A stretch of DNA of 64,000 nt, taken from positions 26,980 to 90,979 of the forward strand of contig NZ_LZHW01000072.1 of the NCBI RefSeq assembly GCF_001667265.1. Direction: 5' to 3'. Source of the stretch: Mycobacterium sp. ACS4331 (GTDB lineage Bacteria > Actinomycetota > Actinomycetes > Mycobacteriales > Mycobacteriaceae). Positions within the stretch are counted from its first letter, which is position 1; every line of letters begins with the position of its first letter. Below, in pieces: positions 7,596 through 15,999 of this stretch. Made by a program: the position numbers and the translations under genes. The notes under the pieces are model-generated. The model was given only the letters and a program-made list of their open reading frames with translations, did no database searches and was not told where the DNA came from.

Positions 7596-9239
7596 TCAAC
7601 TGTTCAGGACGTCGAGTGCGTGCAGGGCGAACTGGAGTGACAGCGCGGTTCTGGGTTCTTCGAGTTCGACTCCGAGAATGCGGTGCAGCCGATTCAGGTG
7701 TCCGTAGAGGGTGGGCCGGCTCATCAGGAGATGTCGAGCGGTGGCGGCCTTGTTGCGGCCCTGGTCGAGGTAGGCGCGCAACACGTCGAGCAGCTGGTCG
7801 CGGTCCTCGTGCGGCAGGCGCAGCAGCGGCGCCAGTTGCCGTTCGGTGTAACTCTGCAGCGAGCTGTCGTCCTGCAGCAGGCGAAGCAGGCCGTGCACGC
7901 CCACGTCCCGCATGCGGTAGTAGGGAAGTGTCTCGGCGCCGTCGGCGGCGGCGGCCACCTCGGCGGCTTCGTTGCAGGAACGGCGCACCTCGGAGAAACG
8001 TGTGACCGTGGTGCCGAAGCAGATGGTCGGGACGGGCAGCTTCTTCGGTCTCGTCGCGCCTCGGGCGCGCTCAGCGAACCTGCCCATCGCGGCTTCCAGG
8101 GCGCGCTCCGACGATGCGAACAGCAACAGGCGGATCTGGTGGGACATCATTGGCCCCGCCAACATCGTCACGTTGCAGTCGCGCGCGACCCGATTGACCC
8201 AGGCGAGGACCTCGCGGGCATCCCCACTGGGACTCTTGCCGCGGGTCTCCGGCTGCCTGACAAACTTCACGCAACCCCCAGCGAACACCTGATTCTCGAC
8301 TTTGAGGCCATACGCCTGGCAGCGGGCGACCGCGTCCTCCTCGCTGAGGTAGCGCTGTTCGTAGAGGACGTCCAGCAGTGTCTCGCGTGCGCGCCACTCG
8401 AAATCGTGGTCGTCCGCTGCTAGAAGCCGTTGCAGGGCAAGCGCATCCGAGGTGCGATCGGCAATCAGCCGATCGGAGGTGGTGGGTTCCCGGTCGAGTT
8501 GGACGACCAGGCGGCCCCACCGTTCGTCCCGCGTGCCAACACTGATCAGCAACGTGCCCGTCAGGGAGTCGAAGGCACTGTCCTCTGCCGACTGCCACTT
8601 GAGTGACCGCTCACGCCACTGCGTCACGACTGCGGGTGAGGTGTCGCCGGACGGAGCGAACCCGATGAGCCGGTGGGCGAGGTCCTCGAGCAGTACGGGG
8701 CGCTGTAGGAGACCGTAGGCGTGCTGCAGGATCTCGTCGGGAGAGGGGTCGGTCAAGCTGAGCCGATTGAACGAGGCCTGCATTGACGCGATCCGCTCCA
8801 GCTCCTGGGTGTGCCTGGACAGGATCAGCCGGTGCACGCTGTGGGTGACGTCGACGAACCGTGTCGAGCGGCCCAGTACGCCGAGGGCGAGGCCGAGTTC
8901 CTCGGCGCGAGCCACCGCGGCGGGCGGGAATTCGTCGAAGAACAGTCCGAGTTCGAGGAGCAGGCCGGCCGCCCCACGCTGCGTCAACACTTCCAGCACC
9001 GGCAGCCAGTCCTCGGGACGGTTCTGCAGGCCCATTCCGCTGGTCAGGACCAAATCGCCGGCGTTGATGAACTGCGCGAGGTCCGGCTGCTCGCACACGT
9101 GCACCCACCGTACCGGCCGCGTCGTCCATCGTTCGGAGACCAACAGCCGGGGTTGACCGTCGAGCACCGCGGGCAGGTTCAAGATATCCGCGACGGTCGG
9201 CAGGATCGCGTCCGAGGGAGTTGCAGAAACGTCAAACAT
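7596..9239 (-). CDS. PucR family transcriptional regulator
   Basis: This 547-residue regulator has an N-terminal PucR/purine-catabolism-regulator-like sensor domain (about 15-130, with L-V-L-T-S-G-M-G). It ends in a PucR-type HTH_30 (Y-L-D-Q-G-R-N-K-A-A-T-A-R-H-L ... R-P-T-L-Y-G-H-L-N-R-L). The family typically senses a catabolite and controls the adjacent degradation genes. Here it is divergent from the CoA ligase/dehydrogenase/permease/ammonia-lyase operon, with 103 bp between the start codons, and is the likely specific regulator of that operon. Confidence 0.92.
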   Translation of the reverse strand: MFDVSATPSDAILPTVADILNLPAVLDGQPRLLVSERWTTRPVRWVHVCEQPDLAQFINAGDLVLTSGMGLQNRPEDWLPVLEVLTQRGAAGLLLELGLFFDEFPPAAVARAEELGLALGVLGRSTRFVDVTHSVHRLILSRHTQELERIASMQASFNRLSLTDPSPDEILQHAYGLLQRPVLLEDLAHRLIGFAPSGDTSPAVVTQWRERSLKWQSAEDSAFDSLTGTLLISVGTRDERWGRLVVQLDREPTTSDRLIADRTSDALALQRLLAADDHDFEWRARETLLDVLYEQRYLSEEDAVARCQAYGLKVENQVFAGGCVKFVRQPETRGKSPSGDAREVLAWVNRVARDCNVTMLAGPMMSHQIRLLLFASSERALEAAMGRFAERARGATRPKKLPVPTICFGTTVTRFSEVRRSCNEAAEVAAAADGAETLPYYRMRDVGVHGLLRLLQDDSSLQSYTERQLAPLLRLPHEDRDQLLDVLRAYLDQGRNKAATARHLLMSRPTLYGHLNRLHRILGVELEEPRTALSLQFALHALDVLNS

Positions 9240-9250
9240 CGGCCGTGATC

Positions 9251-9264
9251 CTACATTTTTGTAG
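9251..9264. promoter_or_regulatory. Palindrome between pucR-like gene and catabolic operon
   Basis: A perfect CTACA-TTTT-TGTAG palindrome lies 11 bp upstream of the pucR-like start and about 80 bp upstream of the CoA ligase start. It is AT-rich in an otherwise GC-rich region, which supports a binding-site role, probably for the PucR protein itself. Confidence 0.5.
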
Positions 9265-9342
9265 CGGTGTCGCGTCCGTCCGGCGGCTTACGCTGATCGT
9301 CATTCGGCGCCCGCCAGTGGCGCAGATCACCTGAGGAGGCGA

Positions 9343-10974
9343 ATGTCGACCGCGACGGAACGCGCGATCGTGCCCGATGACGTGCATGGGCTCGTCGAAC
9401 GCGCGGCCAGAATGTGGCCGGACAAGGTCGGGCTCATATTCCCGCATCTTGCAACCGATCTCACCTTCGGCCAGATCAACCAGATGGCCAACAACTTCGC
9501 CGACGTCTTGGCGCGGCACGGGATCGGCAGTGGCGCTGCGGTCGCTGTTCTGCTGCACAACCGTCCGGAGTTCGCCGGCGTCTGGCTGGCCGCGGCCAAG
9601 CTCGGCGCCGTGATGGTCCCGATCAACACGCGCTTCACAGAATCGGAGGTGCGATACGTAGTCGAACATTCGGGTGCGGCATTGCTGGTCACCGAGGACG
9701 ATCTCGCGTCACTGGTCACCGAGTGCCCCATCCCCGTGCTCGACTGCCGGGAGTTCGTCGTACCGGCGGCGGAGGAGGTGGAACGCGGTGCTCTGGAGCG
9801 CGCGCACCACGTGGATGCCGCCACGCTGCTGAACATCCAGTACACCTCGGGAACAACCGCCAAGCCCAAGGGTTGCCTTCTGCCGCAGGGCTATTGGATA
9901 CGCATTGCGAAAGAGATGACGCTGCCGGATCCCGATGGTCGCTCGACGGTGAGCATCGGCCATCATGACCGCTTTCTCATCGCGCAGCCCATGCACTACA
10001 TGGACCCGCAGTGGCACATCGCCTCTGCTCTCATGGCCGGAGCGACGCTGGTCATCCTGGACGGCTTCCACCCGAGCACCTTCTGGGATGCCATCCGCGA
10101 GCACCGGGTCACCATCTTCTACTGTCTCGGTGCGATGCCGACGCTGCTGCTGAAAATGCCGGCCCATGCAGACGATCACAACCACCTCGTGCGCGCGATC
10201 CTGTGCTCGGCGATCCCCCCGGAACTTCACTCAGAATTGGAACGACGCTGGGGCGCACCGTGGTTCGAGCTGTACGGGATGACTGAGACGGGTGTCGACA
10301 TCCGCGTCCGCGCTGCCGAACACGACGAGCTGCTCGGCACCGCATGCATCGGGCGGCCGGCACTCGATCGCGAGGCGGGAATCCTGAACGACGAAGGCAG
10401 GCCGCTTCCGCCCGACTCGCTGGGAGAACTCGCGCTGCGCGGTCCCTGGATGATGGACGGCTACTTCCGTGACCCGGAGGCGACGGATCGGGTACGGGTC
10501 GACGGCTGGCTGCGGACCGGTGATCTGGCTCGCATGGACGAGCAGGGGCGCATCTACTTCGTCGGCCGTGCCAAGCACATGATCCGGCGAGCGGGGGAGA
10601 ACATCTCGGCCGCTCAAGTGGAAGAGGCGCTCGTTGCCCACTCCGACGTCATCGAAGCGGCCTGCGTTCCGGTGCCGGATGCGTTGCGTGGCGAGGAGGT
10701 CATCGCATTCCTCCGCATGCGCGACGGCGTCGCTGCAGATCCGGAGGCTCTGGCGCAGCACGCGGGGACCAGGTTGGCGAAGTTCAAGGTCCCTCGGTTC
10801 TGGACCTTCGTCGACTCGTTCCCGCGCACTGCTTCGGAACGCGTGGAACGGCGACACCTGGCATCCGGGCTGGGACCGGGACCGGTGGTCTACGACCGAG
10901 CCGAAGCCACCTGGGTCGAAAGCCCCTTCAACACCGGCAAAACCCTGACAACCACTACGGAAGGTGGCATCTGA
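9343..10974 (+). CDS. AMP-forming acyl-CoA ligase (CaiC-like)
   Basis: This is a 543-residue ANL-superfamily enzyme that would activate a carboxylic acid with ATP and CoA. The P-loop Y-T-S-G-T-T-A-K-P-K-G is at 167-177, then Y-G-M-T-E, and the hinge/adenylate motif L-R-T-G-D with G-R-A-K at the C-terminal domain border. The usual catalytic Lys of the A10 motif is replaced: the sequence reads P-R-T-A-S-E-R-V, giving Arg500. The gene is first in the operon, with a GAGG ribosome site, and its TGA overlaps the next ATG by one base. The substrate is probably the amino acid made by the two dehydrogenases downstream (inference). Confidence 0.88.
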   Translation: MSTATERAIVPDDVHGLVERAARMWPDKVGLIFPHLATDLTFGQINQMANNFADVLARHGIGSGAAVAVLLHNRPEFAGVWLAAAKLGAVMVPINTRFTESEVRYVVEHSGAALLVTEDDLASLVTECPIPVLDCREFVVPAAEEVERGALERAHHVDAATLLNIQYTSGTTAKPKGCLLPQGYWIRIAKEMTLPDPDGRSTVSIGHHDRFLIAQPMHYMDPQWHIASALMAGATLVILDGFHPSTFWDAIREHRVTIFYCLGAMPTLLLKMPAHADDHNHLVRAILCSAIPPELHSELERRWGAPWFELYGMTETGVDIRVRAAEHDELLGTACIGRPALDREAGILNDEGRPLPPDSLGELALRGPWMMDGYFRDPEATDRVRVDGWLRTGDLARMDEQGRIYFVGRAKHMIRRAGENISAAQVEEALVAHSDVIEAACVPVPDALRGEEVIAFLRMRDGVAADPEALAQHAGTRLAKFKVPRFWTFVDSFPRTASERVERRHLASGLGPGPVVYDRAEATWVESPFNTGKTLTTTTEGGI

Positions 10975-12455
10975 TGCACCAGTTCATCAACGGTCGGCGC
11001 TGCGTGGGCAGCTCCTCGACGACCCTGGACAACATCAATCCCGCCACTGGCGAGGTGATCGAAACCCTCGACCTGGCCAACGCGGATGACGTCGACGCGG
11101 CGGTTCGCGCGGCGAGAGCGGCGCAGCGCGGTTGGGCTGACACGGCGCCGGCGGCCCGCGCCGAACTCGTCTACCGGGTCGCCACCTACGTTCAGGACCA
11201 TCTCGAGGAGTTCGCCGCTGTCGAGTCGCGAGAATCCGGTAAGCCCATCCGTCTGGCCAGCGAGGGCGACCTGCCCGGTGTGGTCGACACGGGGATGTTC
11301 TTCGCCGGCGCGGCCCGCCACCTCGAGGGCAAGGCCGCCGCCGAGTACAGCGGCGACCACACCTCCTACGTCCGGCGTGACCCGGTGGGCGTGGTGGGAG
11401 CGATCACGCCGTGGAACTTTCCGATGCTGATGGCGGCCTGGAAGGCGTTCCCGATCATCGCGGCCGGTAACTCGCTGGTGCTCAAGCCTTCCGAGATGAC
11501 ACCTGGAACCACGCTGATGCTGGCGCAGGCCTTCGCCGACGCCGGCCTCCCGCCGGGCGTGTTCAACGTCGTCGTCGGGACGGGCGCCGAAGCGGGTGAC
11601 GCCCTGTCCAACCATCCCGACGTGGACATGGTCTGCTTCACCGGATCCACCGGCGTGGGCCGCAACGTCATGCAGGCGGCATCACAGCGCAATGCCCGCG
11701 TTCACCTCGAACTCGGCGGCAAAGCGCCCTTCGTCGTCCATGACGACGCCGATTTGGAGGCGGCCTGCCACGGCGCCGTGGCCGGTGCGCTCAGCAACGT
11801 CGGACAGGACTGCACCGCCGCCACCCGGGCGTATGTGCACCGCTCCCGCTACGACGAATTCGTCACGCGGGTGGCTGAATTGATGGAGGGAGTGCGGCTC
11901 GGACCCACTGACGATCCCGCAACGGACCTCGGTCCGCTGGTCTCGCGGCGCCAGCAGGAGACAGTGTCGGCGGCCGTCGACCGTGCTCGCGCCGAGGGGG
12001 CGACCGTGGTGACCGGCGGGGAGGCGCCCGGGGGTGAACTCGCGCAGGGCAGTTACTACCGGCCGACATTGATCACCGGGGCTCGCCAGGACTCGTCGAT
12101 CGTGCAGGACGAAGTCTTCGGGCCGGTCCTGGTCTGCCTGCCGTTCGATGACGACGACGAGGCCATCGCACTGGCCAACGACACCCGCTACGGCCTGGCC
12201 GCCTCGGTCTGGACCACGAATGTGTTCCGCGCCAACCGCGCCACCCGCGAGATTCAGGCGGGCTGCGTCTGGGTCAACGACCACATTCCGATGGCCACGG
12301 AGATGCCGCACGGGGGCGTCAAGTCGTCTGGCTTCGGCAAGGACATGAGCGCCTATGCGTTCGACGAGTACACGGTGGTCCGCCACGTCATGTTCGACAA
12401 CACCGGCGTCGCTCACAAGCCCTGGCATCGCGCCATCTTCACCTACAACGACTGA
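10974..12455 (+). CDS. NAD(P)+-dependent aldehyde dehydrogenase
   Basis: This 493-residue enzyme is an ALDH of the betaine/aminobutyraldehyde dehydrogenase type. It oxidises an aldehyde to the acid. Catalytic residues are visible: Asn148 in T-P-W-N-F, Glu246 in L-E-L-G-G-K and the nucleophile Cys280 in V-G-Q-D-C. The cofactor motif G-S-T-G-V-G is at 224-229. It is coupled by a one-base overlap to the CoA ligase upstream and followed 33 bp later by an alcohol dehydrogenase, so it would take the aldehyde made there and hand the acid to the ligase. Confidence 0.92.
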   Translation: MHQFINGRRCVGSSSTTLDNINPATGEVIETLDLANADDVDAAVRAARAAQRGWADTAPAARAELVYRVATYVQDHLEEFAAVESRESGKPIRLASEGDLPGVVDTGMFFAGAARHLEGKAAAEYSGDHTSYVRRDPVGVVGAITPWNFPMLMAAWKAFPIIAAGNSLVLKPSEMTPGTTLMLAQAFADAGLPPGVFNVVVGTGAEAGDALSNHPDVDMVCFTGSTGVGRNVMQAASQRNARVHLELGGKAPFVVHDDADLEAACHGAVAGALSNVGQDCTAATRAYVHRSRYDEFVTRVAELMEGVRLGPTDDPATDLGPLVSRRQQETVSAAVDRARAEGATVVTGGEAPGGELAQGSYYRPTLITGARQDSSIVQDEVFGPVLVCLPFDDDDEAIALANDTRYGLAASVWTTNVFRANRATREIQAGCVWVNDHIPMATEMPHGGVKSSGFGKDMSAYAFDEYTVVRHVMFDNTGVAHKPWHRAIFTYND

Positions 12456-12488
12456 CTTCTGCACGACGACCTACGCGAAAGTAATGAC

Positions 12489-13604
12489 ATGACCATCGAA
12501 TTCCCCGCAGCCGTACTCGGAAAGGCCGGAGAACCACTGACCGTGGAAACGGTCACCCTCCCCAGCGTTCCGCCGCCCGGTGAGGTCCTCGTTCGCCTCG
12601 AGGCCAGCGGCGTCTGCCACAGCGATTACCACGTTGCGCTCGGCGAGTGGGCCGCTCCCATGCCCATGGTCCTCGGACACGAGGGCGCCGGCGTCGTCGA
12701 GGCGGTCGGCGAAGGGGTGCGTGATCTCACCGTCGGCGACCACGTCGTCCTGTCGTGGACGCCGTCGTGCCGCCGCTGCAAGTTCTGCATCTCTGGGCGA
12801 CCGGTGCTCTGCGATCTGGTGAACCAGATGTCCGGGCAGCACTTGTCGTTCGACGGCACCACCCGGCTGACGCGAAGCACCGGCGAGGAGATGTTCAGCT
12901 TCGTCGCGCTCGGCACCTTCGGTCAGTACGTCATGGCGCCGGAGTCCGGCGCCATCAGGATCAGCAACGACGCTCCCTTCGCGCAGGCCGCCCTCGTGGG
13001 CTGTGCCGTCACCACCGGCATCGGTGCCGTCACCAACACGGCGAAGCTCGAACCCGGCAGCACCGCTCTGGTGATCGGCTGCGGCGGTGTGGGTCTGAAC
13101 ATCGTGCAGGGGGCTCGGCTGGCCGGTGCCAGTCAGATCATCGCGGTCGATCGGGCCCCGGCCAAGCTGGAGGCGGCCAGGAAATTCGGCGCCACCGCCA
13201 CCGTCGACTCCACCGACACGGATGTTCTTGAGGTGGTCAACGACCTCACTGGCGGGGCGGGCGTGGACTATGCGTTCGAGGCGATCGGGCTGGCCCCGAC
13301 GATTGAGCTGTGCTACGAGGCGATTGCGCGCGGCGGCACCGTGGTGGTCGCCGGCCAGGTCGCTGAGGGCGTCAAGATCAGTCTCGACCCGTTCATCATG
13401 TCCGATCAGGAGAAGAAGGTCATCGGCTCCAACTACGGATCGAGCCGGCCGCCCATCGACTTCCCGAAGATCATCGATCTCTACCTTGCCGGTGCCGTCG
13501 ACTTGGACTCGCTGGTCACCGACCGCATCGGTCTGGACCAGGTCAACGACGCCTTCGCCGCAATGCAGCGCGGGGAGGGCATTCGGTCGGTGATCGAGTA
13601 CTAG
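12489..13604 (+). CDS. Zinc-dependent alcohol dehydrogenase (MDR family)
   Basis: This 371-residue enzyme oxidises an alcohol to an aldehyde with NAD+ or a bound cofactor. Catalytic zinc ligands are Cys43 (G-V-C-H-S-D) and His64-Glu65 (G-H-E-G-A-G). The structural zinc is bound by Cys94, Cys97, Cys100 and Cys108. The Rossmann motif G-C-G-G-V-G-L-N follows at about residue 197. The length and the insert after the structural zinc loop resemble the class III/NDMA-dependent group common in mycobacteria. Its place between ALDH and an amine/amino-acid permease suggests an imported amino alcohol as substrate (inference). Confidence 0.9.
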   Translation: MTIEFPAAVLGKAGEPLTVETVTLPSVPPPGEVLVRLEASGVCHSDYHVALGEWAAPMPMVLGHEGAGVVEAVGEGVRDLTVGDHVVLSWTPSCRRCKFCISGRPVLCDLVNQMSGQHLSFDGTTRLTRSTGEEMFSFVALGTFGQYVMAPESGAIRISNDAPFAQAALVGCAVTTGIGAVTNTAKLEPGSTALVIGCGGVGLNIVQGARLAGASQIIAVDRAPAKLEAARKFGATATVDSTDTDVLEVVNDLTGGAGVDYAFEAIGLAPTIELCYEAIARGGTVVVAGQVAEGVKISLDPFIMSDQEKKVIGSNYGSSRPPIDFPKIIDLYLAGAVDLDSLVTDRIGLDQVNDAFAAMQRGEGIRSVIEY

Positions 13605-13659
13605 CCGGCCCTGTCCCATACCCGTTGCCCAACAACACTTCCAAGCGAGGCGTCACGCC

Positions 13660-15117
13660 ATGACCAGTACTAACCCTCAAGTAGATTCATCCACAGCCCC
13701 GGCTGGCCAACACACATTGGCGCGTACGCTCGGCGTCCGTCAGATCGTGTTCATGGTCATCGCGGGCGCTGCACCCCTGACCGTCGTCGTCGGAATCGTT
13801 CCGCTGATGATGTCCATGGGCAACGGCATCGGCGCGCCACTGGACTACCTGGTCGCCGGCGCAATTCTGCTGCTGTTCGCCGTTGGCTTTGCGACCATGA
13901 GCGGCGAGGTGAAGAACGCGGGCGCGTTCTACGCCTACATCCAGAAGGGCTTGGGCCGCATCCCGGGCCTGGGCGCTGCATCGCTGGCCATGATGACGTA
14001 TCTGTTCGTCCTCGTCGCCGTGGTCGCCTACCTCGGCGCCGCGGTGAGCAACGCGATCGCGAGCTACACCGACACCCAGACACCATGGTGGTTGTGGACG
14101 GTGATCGCGCTCGCCTCGATAGCCTTCCTGGGGCATCGAAACGTCGAATTGAGTGCGAAAGTCCTTGGCGTGGTGTTGATCGCGGAGATCGCCATCGTCG
14201 CTGTGGTGGACCTGTGCATCGTGGTCGCCGGAGGAGATGCCGGGCTCAGCGCTGCACCGTTCGCTCCCGCTCACCTACTCGACGGGGCCGTCGGCACGGG
14301 CGTGATGTTCGCGATCTTCGGCTACGTCGGCTTCGAAGCCACCGCCGCGTTCCGGTCCGAGGCTAAGGATCCTGATCGGACGATTCCGCGGGCCACCTTC
14401 ACCGCGGTCGGCGTGATCACCGTGTTCTACACGATCTCTGCCTGGGCCGTGATCGTCGGCGCGGGCGTCGACAATGCGGTTGCCGCTGCCACCGATGACC
14501 CGGTCAACCTCGTGCTCGATCTCGGTGACCGCTTTGCCGGACGTTTCGCGCACGACCTCATGCAGGTCCTGCTCGTCACCAGCTTCTACGCCTGCACGCT
14601 GACGTTCCACAACGTCGCCGGTCGATACGTGTACACCCTCGGGCGGCTCGGCGCTCTGCCGAATCGTCTCGGCGACGTCCACGAGCGGCACCGGTCACCA
14701 TACGTCGCGTCCGCGCTTGTCGTGACGGTGGTGACAGTGCTGTTGGCCATCATGGCGGTCCCGGGCCTCGACCCCGTGGTGCAGATCTACGCGTGGCTGT
14801 CCGGCGCGGCGACGCTCGGTGTGGTTTCGCTCATGGCGCTGACGTCGCTGGCGGTGATCGTCTTCTTCGCCAGGAACGCACGGCCCCAGTCGATCTGGAA
14901 GAAGTTCGTCGCTCCGGCCGCCGCGTTGCTGGGTCTGCTCATCGCCATCGCCTTGATCGTGGGTAACTTTGCCACACTTGTGGGCAGCCAATGGATGGCC
15001 TGGCTGTTGGGCAGCGTTCTGGTCGTGTCGTTCGTCATCGGCATGGGGTGGTCCCTCGGGCTGCGCGCTGCCCGTCCAGAAGCCTTTGAACGACTCGATG
15101 CCGACCTGGAGAACTGA
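13660..15117 (+). CDS. APC superfamily amino acid/amine permease
   Basis: This is a 485-residue membrane transporter with about twelve to thirteen hydrophobic segments. The N-terminal G-V-R-Q-I-V-F-M-V-I-A-G-A-A-P helix and the later F-G-Y-V-G-F-E-A-T-A-A-F-R-S-E-A-K-D-P segment are typical of amino acid-polyamine-organocation permeases. It would import the operon's substrate by proton symport. It is preceded by AGCGAGG and lies within the operon, between the alcohol dehydrogenase and the ammonia-lyase-like gene. Confidence 0.93.
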   Translation: MTSTNPQVDSSTAPAGQHTLARTLGVRQIVFMVIAGAAPLTVVVGIVPLMMSMGNGIGAPLDYLVAGAILLLFAVGFATMSGEVKNAGAFYAYIQKGLGRIPGLGAASLAMMTYLFVLVAVVAYLGAAVSNAIASYTDTQTPWWLWTVIALASIAFLGHRNVELSAKVLGVVLIAEIAIVAVVDLCIVVAGGDAGLSAAPFAPAHLLDGAVGTGVMFAIFGYVGFEATAAFRSEAKDPDRTIPRATFTAVGVITVFYTISAWAVIVGAGVDNAVAAATDDPVNLVLDLGDRFAGRFAHDLMQVLLVTSFYACTLTFHNVAGRYVYTLGRLGALPNRLGDVHERHRSPYVASALVVTVVTVLLAIMAVPGLDPVVQIYAWLSGAATLGVVSLMALTSLAVIVFFARNARPQSIWKKFVAPAAALLGLLIAIALIVGNFATLVGSQWMAWLLGSVLVVSFVIGMGWSLGLRAARPEAFERLDADLEN

Positions 15118-15146
15118 GCCGAGCATGACACTTCAAGGAGAATGAC

Positions 15147-15557
15147 ATGACACAAGCCCACCTTCAGACGCCGCCGACCGCGGGCACGACGGTCACCCAC
15201 CGGCGCTACGTGGACCACAGCCGCGCCCACTACGGCGGGGGCCTGGTCGACGGCGGCTACGTCATGGGACTGTTCAGTGACGTCGCCACCGATCTGAGCC
15301 TGCACACCGACGGTGACGAGGGGCTGCTCGCCTCGTACTCGAGGGTCGACTTCCACGCACCCCTTCGAGCCGGCGATGTCCTCGAGATCACCGCGACCCT
15401 GACCCGCGTCGGAACGCGCAGCCGCACCGTCTCTTTCGTGGCGAATGTGTTGGTCCGCGCCGGTGGCGATGGTTCCTCTTCGCGCGGAGAGGTGCTGGTC
15501 GAACCGCTGCCGATTGCGTCCGCAACCGGCACGGTGGTGGTGCCTCCGCAGGGTTGA
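15147..15557 (+). CDS. 3-aminoacyl-CoA ammonia-lyase-like hotdog protein (Kal/Acl type)
   Basis: This 136-residue single hotdog-fold protein closely follows the pattern of 3-aminobutyryl-CoA ammonia-lyase (Kal) and beta-alanyl-CoA ammonia-lyase. It has H-Y-G-G-G-L-V-D-G at 28-36, S-D-V-A-T at 44-48, D-G-D-E-G-L at 55-60, V-D-F-H-A-P at 67-72, A-G-D-V-L-E at 75-80 and S-R-T-V-S-F at 92-97. These enzymes remove ammonia from a beta-aminoacyl-CoA to give an enoyl-CoA. AAGGAG precedes the ATG. It closes the operon and gives the strongest clue to the pathway. A plain thioesterase remains possible. Confidence 0.75.
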   Translation: MTQAHLQTPPTAGTTVTHRRYVDHSRAHYGGGLVDGGYVMGLFSDVATDLSLHTDGDEGLLASYSRVDFHAPLRAGDVLEITATLTRVGTRSRTVSFVANVLVRAGGDGSSSRGEVLVEPLPIASATGTVVVPPQG

Positions 15558-15583
15558 CCCGATGGCTCGCCAGCGGGGCGGAA

Positions 15584-15979
15584 TCACGCCCCGATGGTGT
15601 CGATGGCCGCGCGCAGTCTGGCCGCGGCCTCGTCGGCGACCTCGCGCAGGCCCGGCTGATCGGAGACCTGGACCATGATCTGCGGGTCCATCGCGTCGAC
15701 GATCACCGCGTCTCCGTGCGGATCGGCGCGGACGGCCACGTTGCAGGGCAGCAGCAGTCCGATCTGGCGGTCGGCGTTGACCGCGCGGTGCGCCAGGGGT
15801 GGGTTGCAGGCGCCGAGGATCAGGTAGTCCTCCATGTCCTCACCGAGCTTCGCCTTGAGGGTGGCCTTCATGTCGATCTCGGTGAGGATCCCGAACCCCT
15901 GATCCGCCAAGGCTTTTCGCGTCCGCTCCACGGCATCCTCAAAGGTGGTGTGCAACGTCGTGGACAGTGCGTAGCTCAT
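15584..15979 (-). CDS. DUF302 domain protein
   Basis: This is a 131-residue protein of the DUF302 family, which has no settled function. The full fold pattern is visible: F-E-D-A-V-E-R-T-R-K-A-L near the start, then G-F-G-I-L-T-E-I-D, Y-L-I-L-G-A-C-N-P-P-L-A-H-R-A and G-L-L-L-P-C-N-V-A-V, with conserved Cys and His in the last two. ATG 15979 has GGAGA upstream. A longer frame to 16054 would overlap the SOUL gene. It follows the SOUL gene on the same strand with a 20-bp gap, so they are probably co-transcribed. Confidence 0.88.
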   Translation of the reverse strand: MSYALSTTLHTTFEDAVERTRKALADQGFGILTEIDMKATLKAKLGEDMEDYLILGACNPPLAHRAVNADRQIGLLLPCNVAVRADPHGDAVIVDAMDPQIMVQVSDQPGLREVADEAAARLRAAIDTIGA

Positions 15980-15999
15980 GTCTTCTCCGATGTCTCGGG

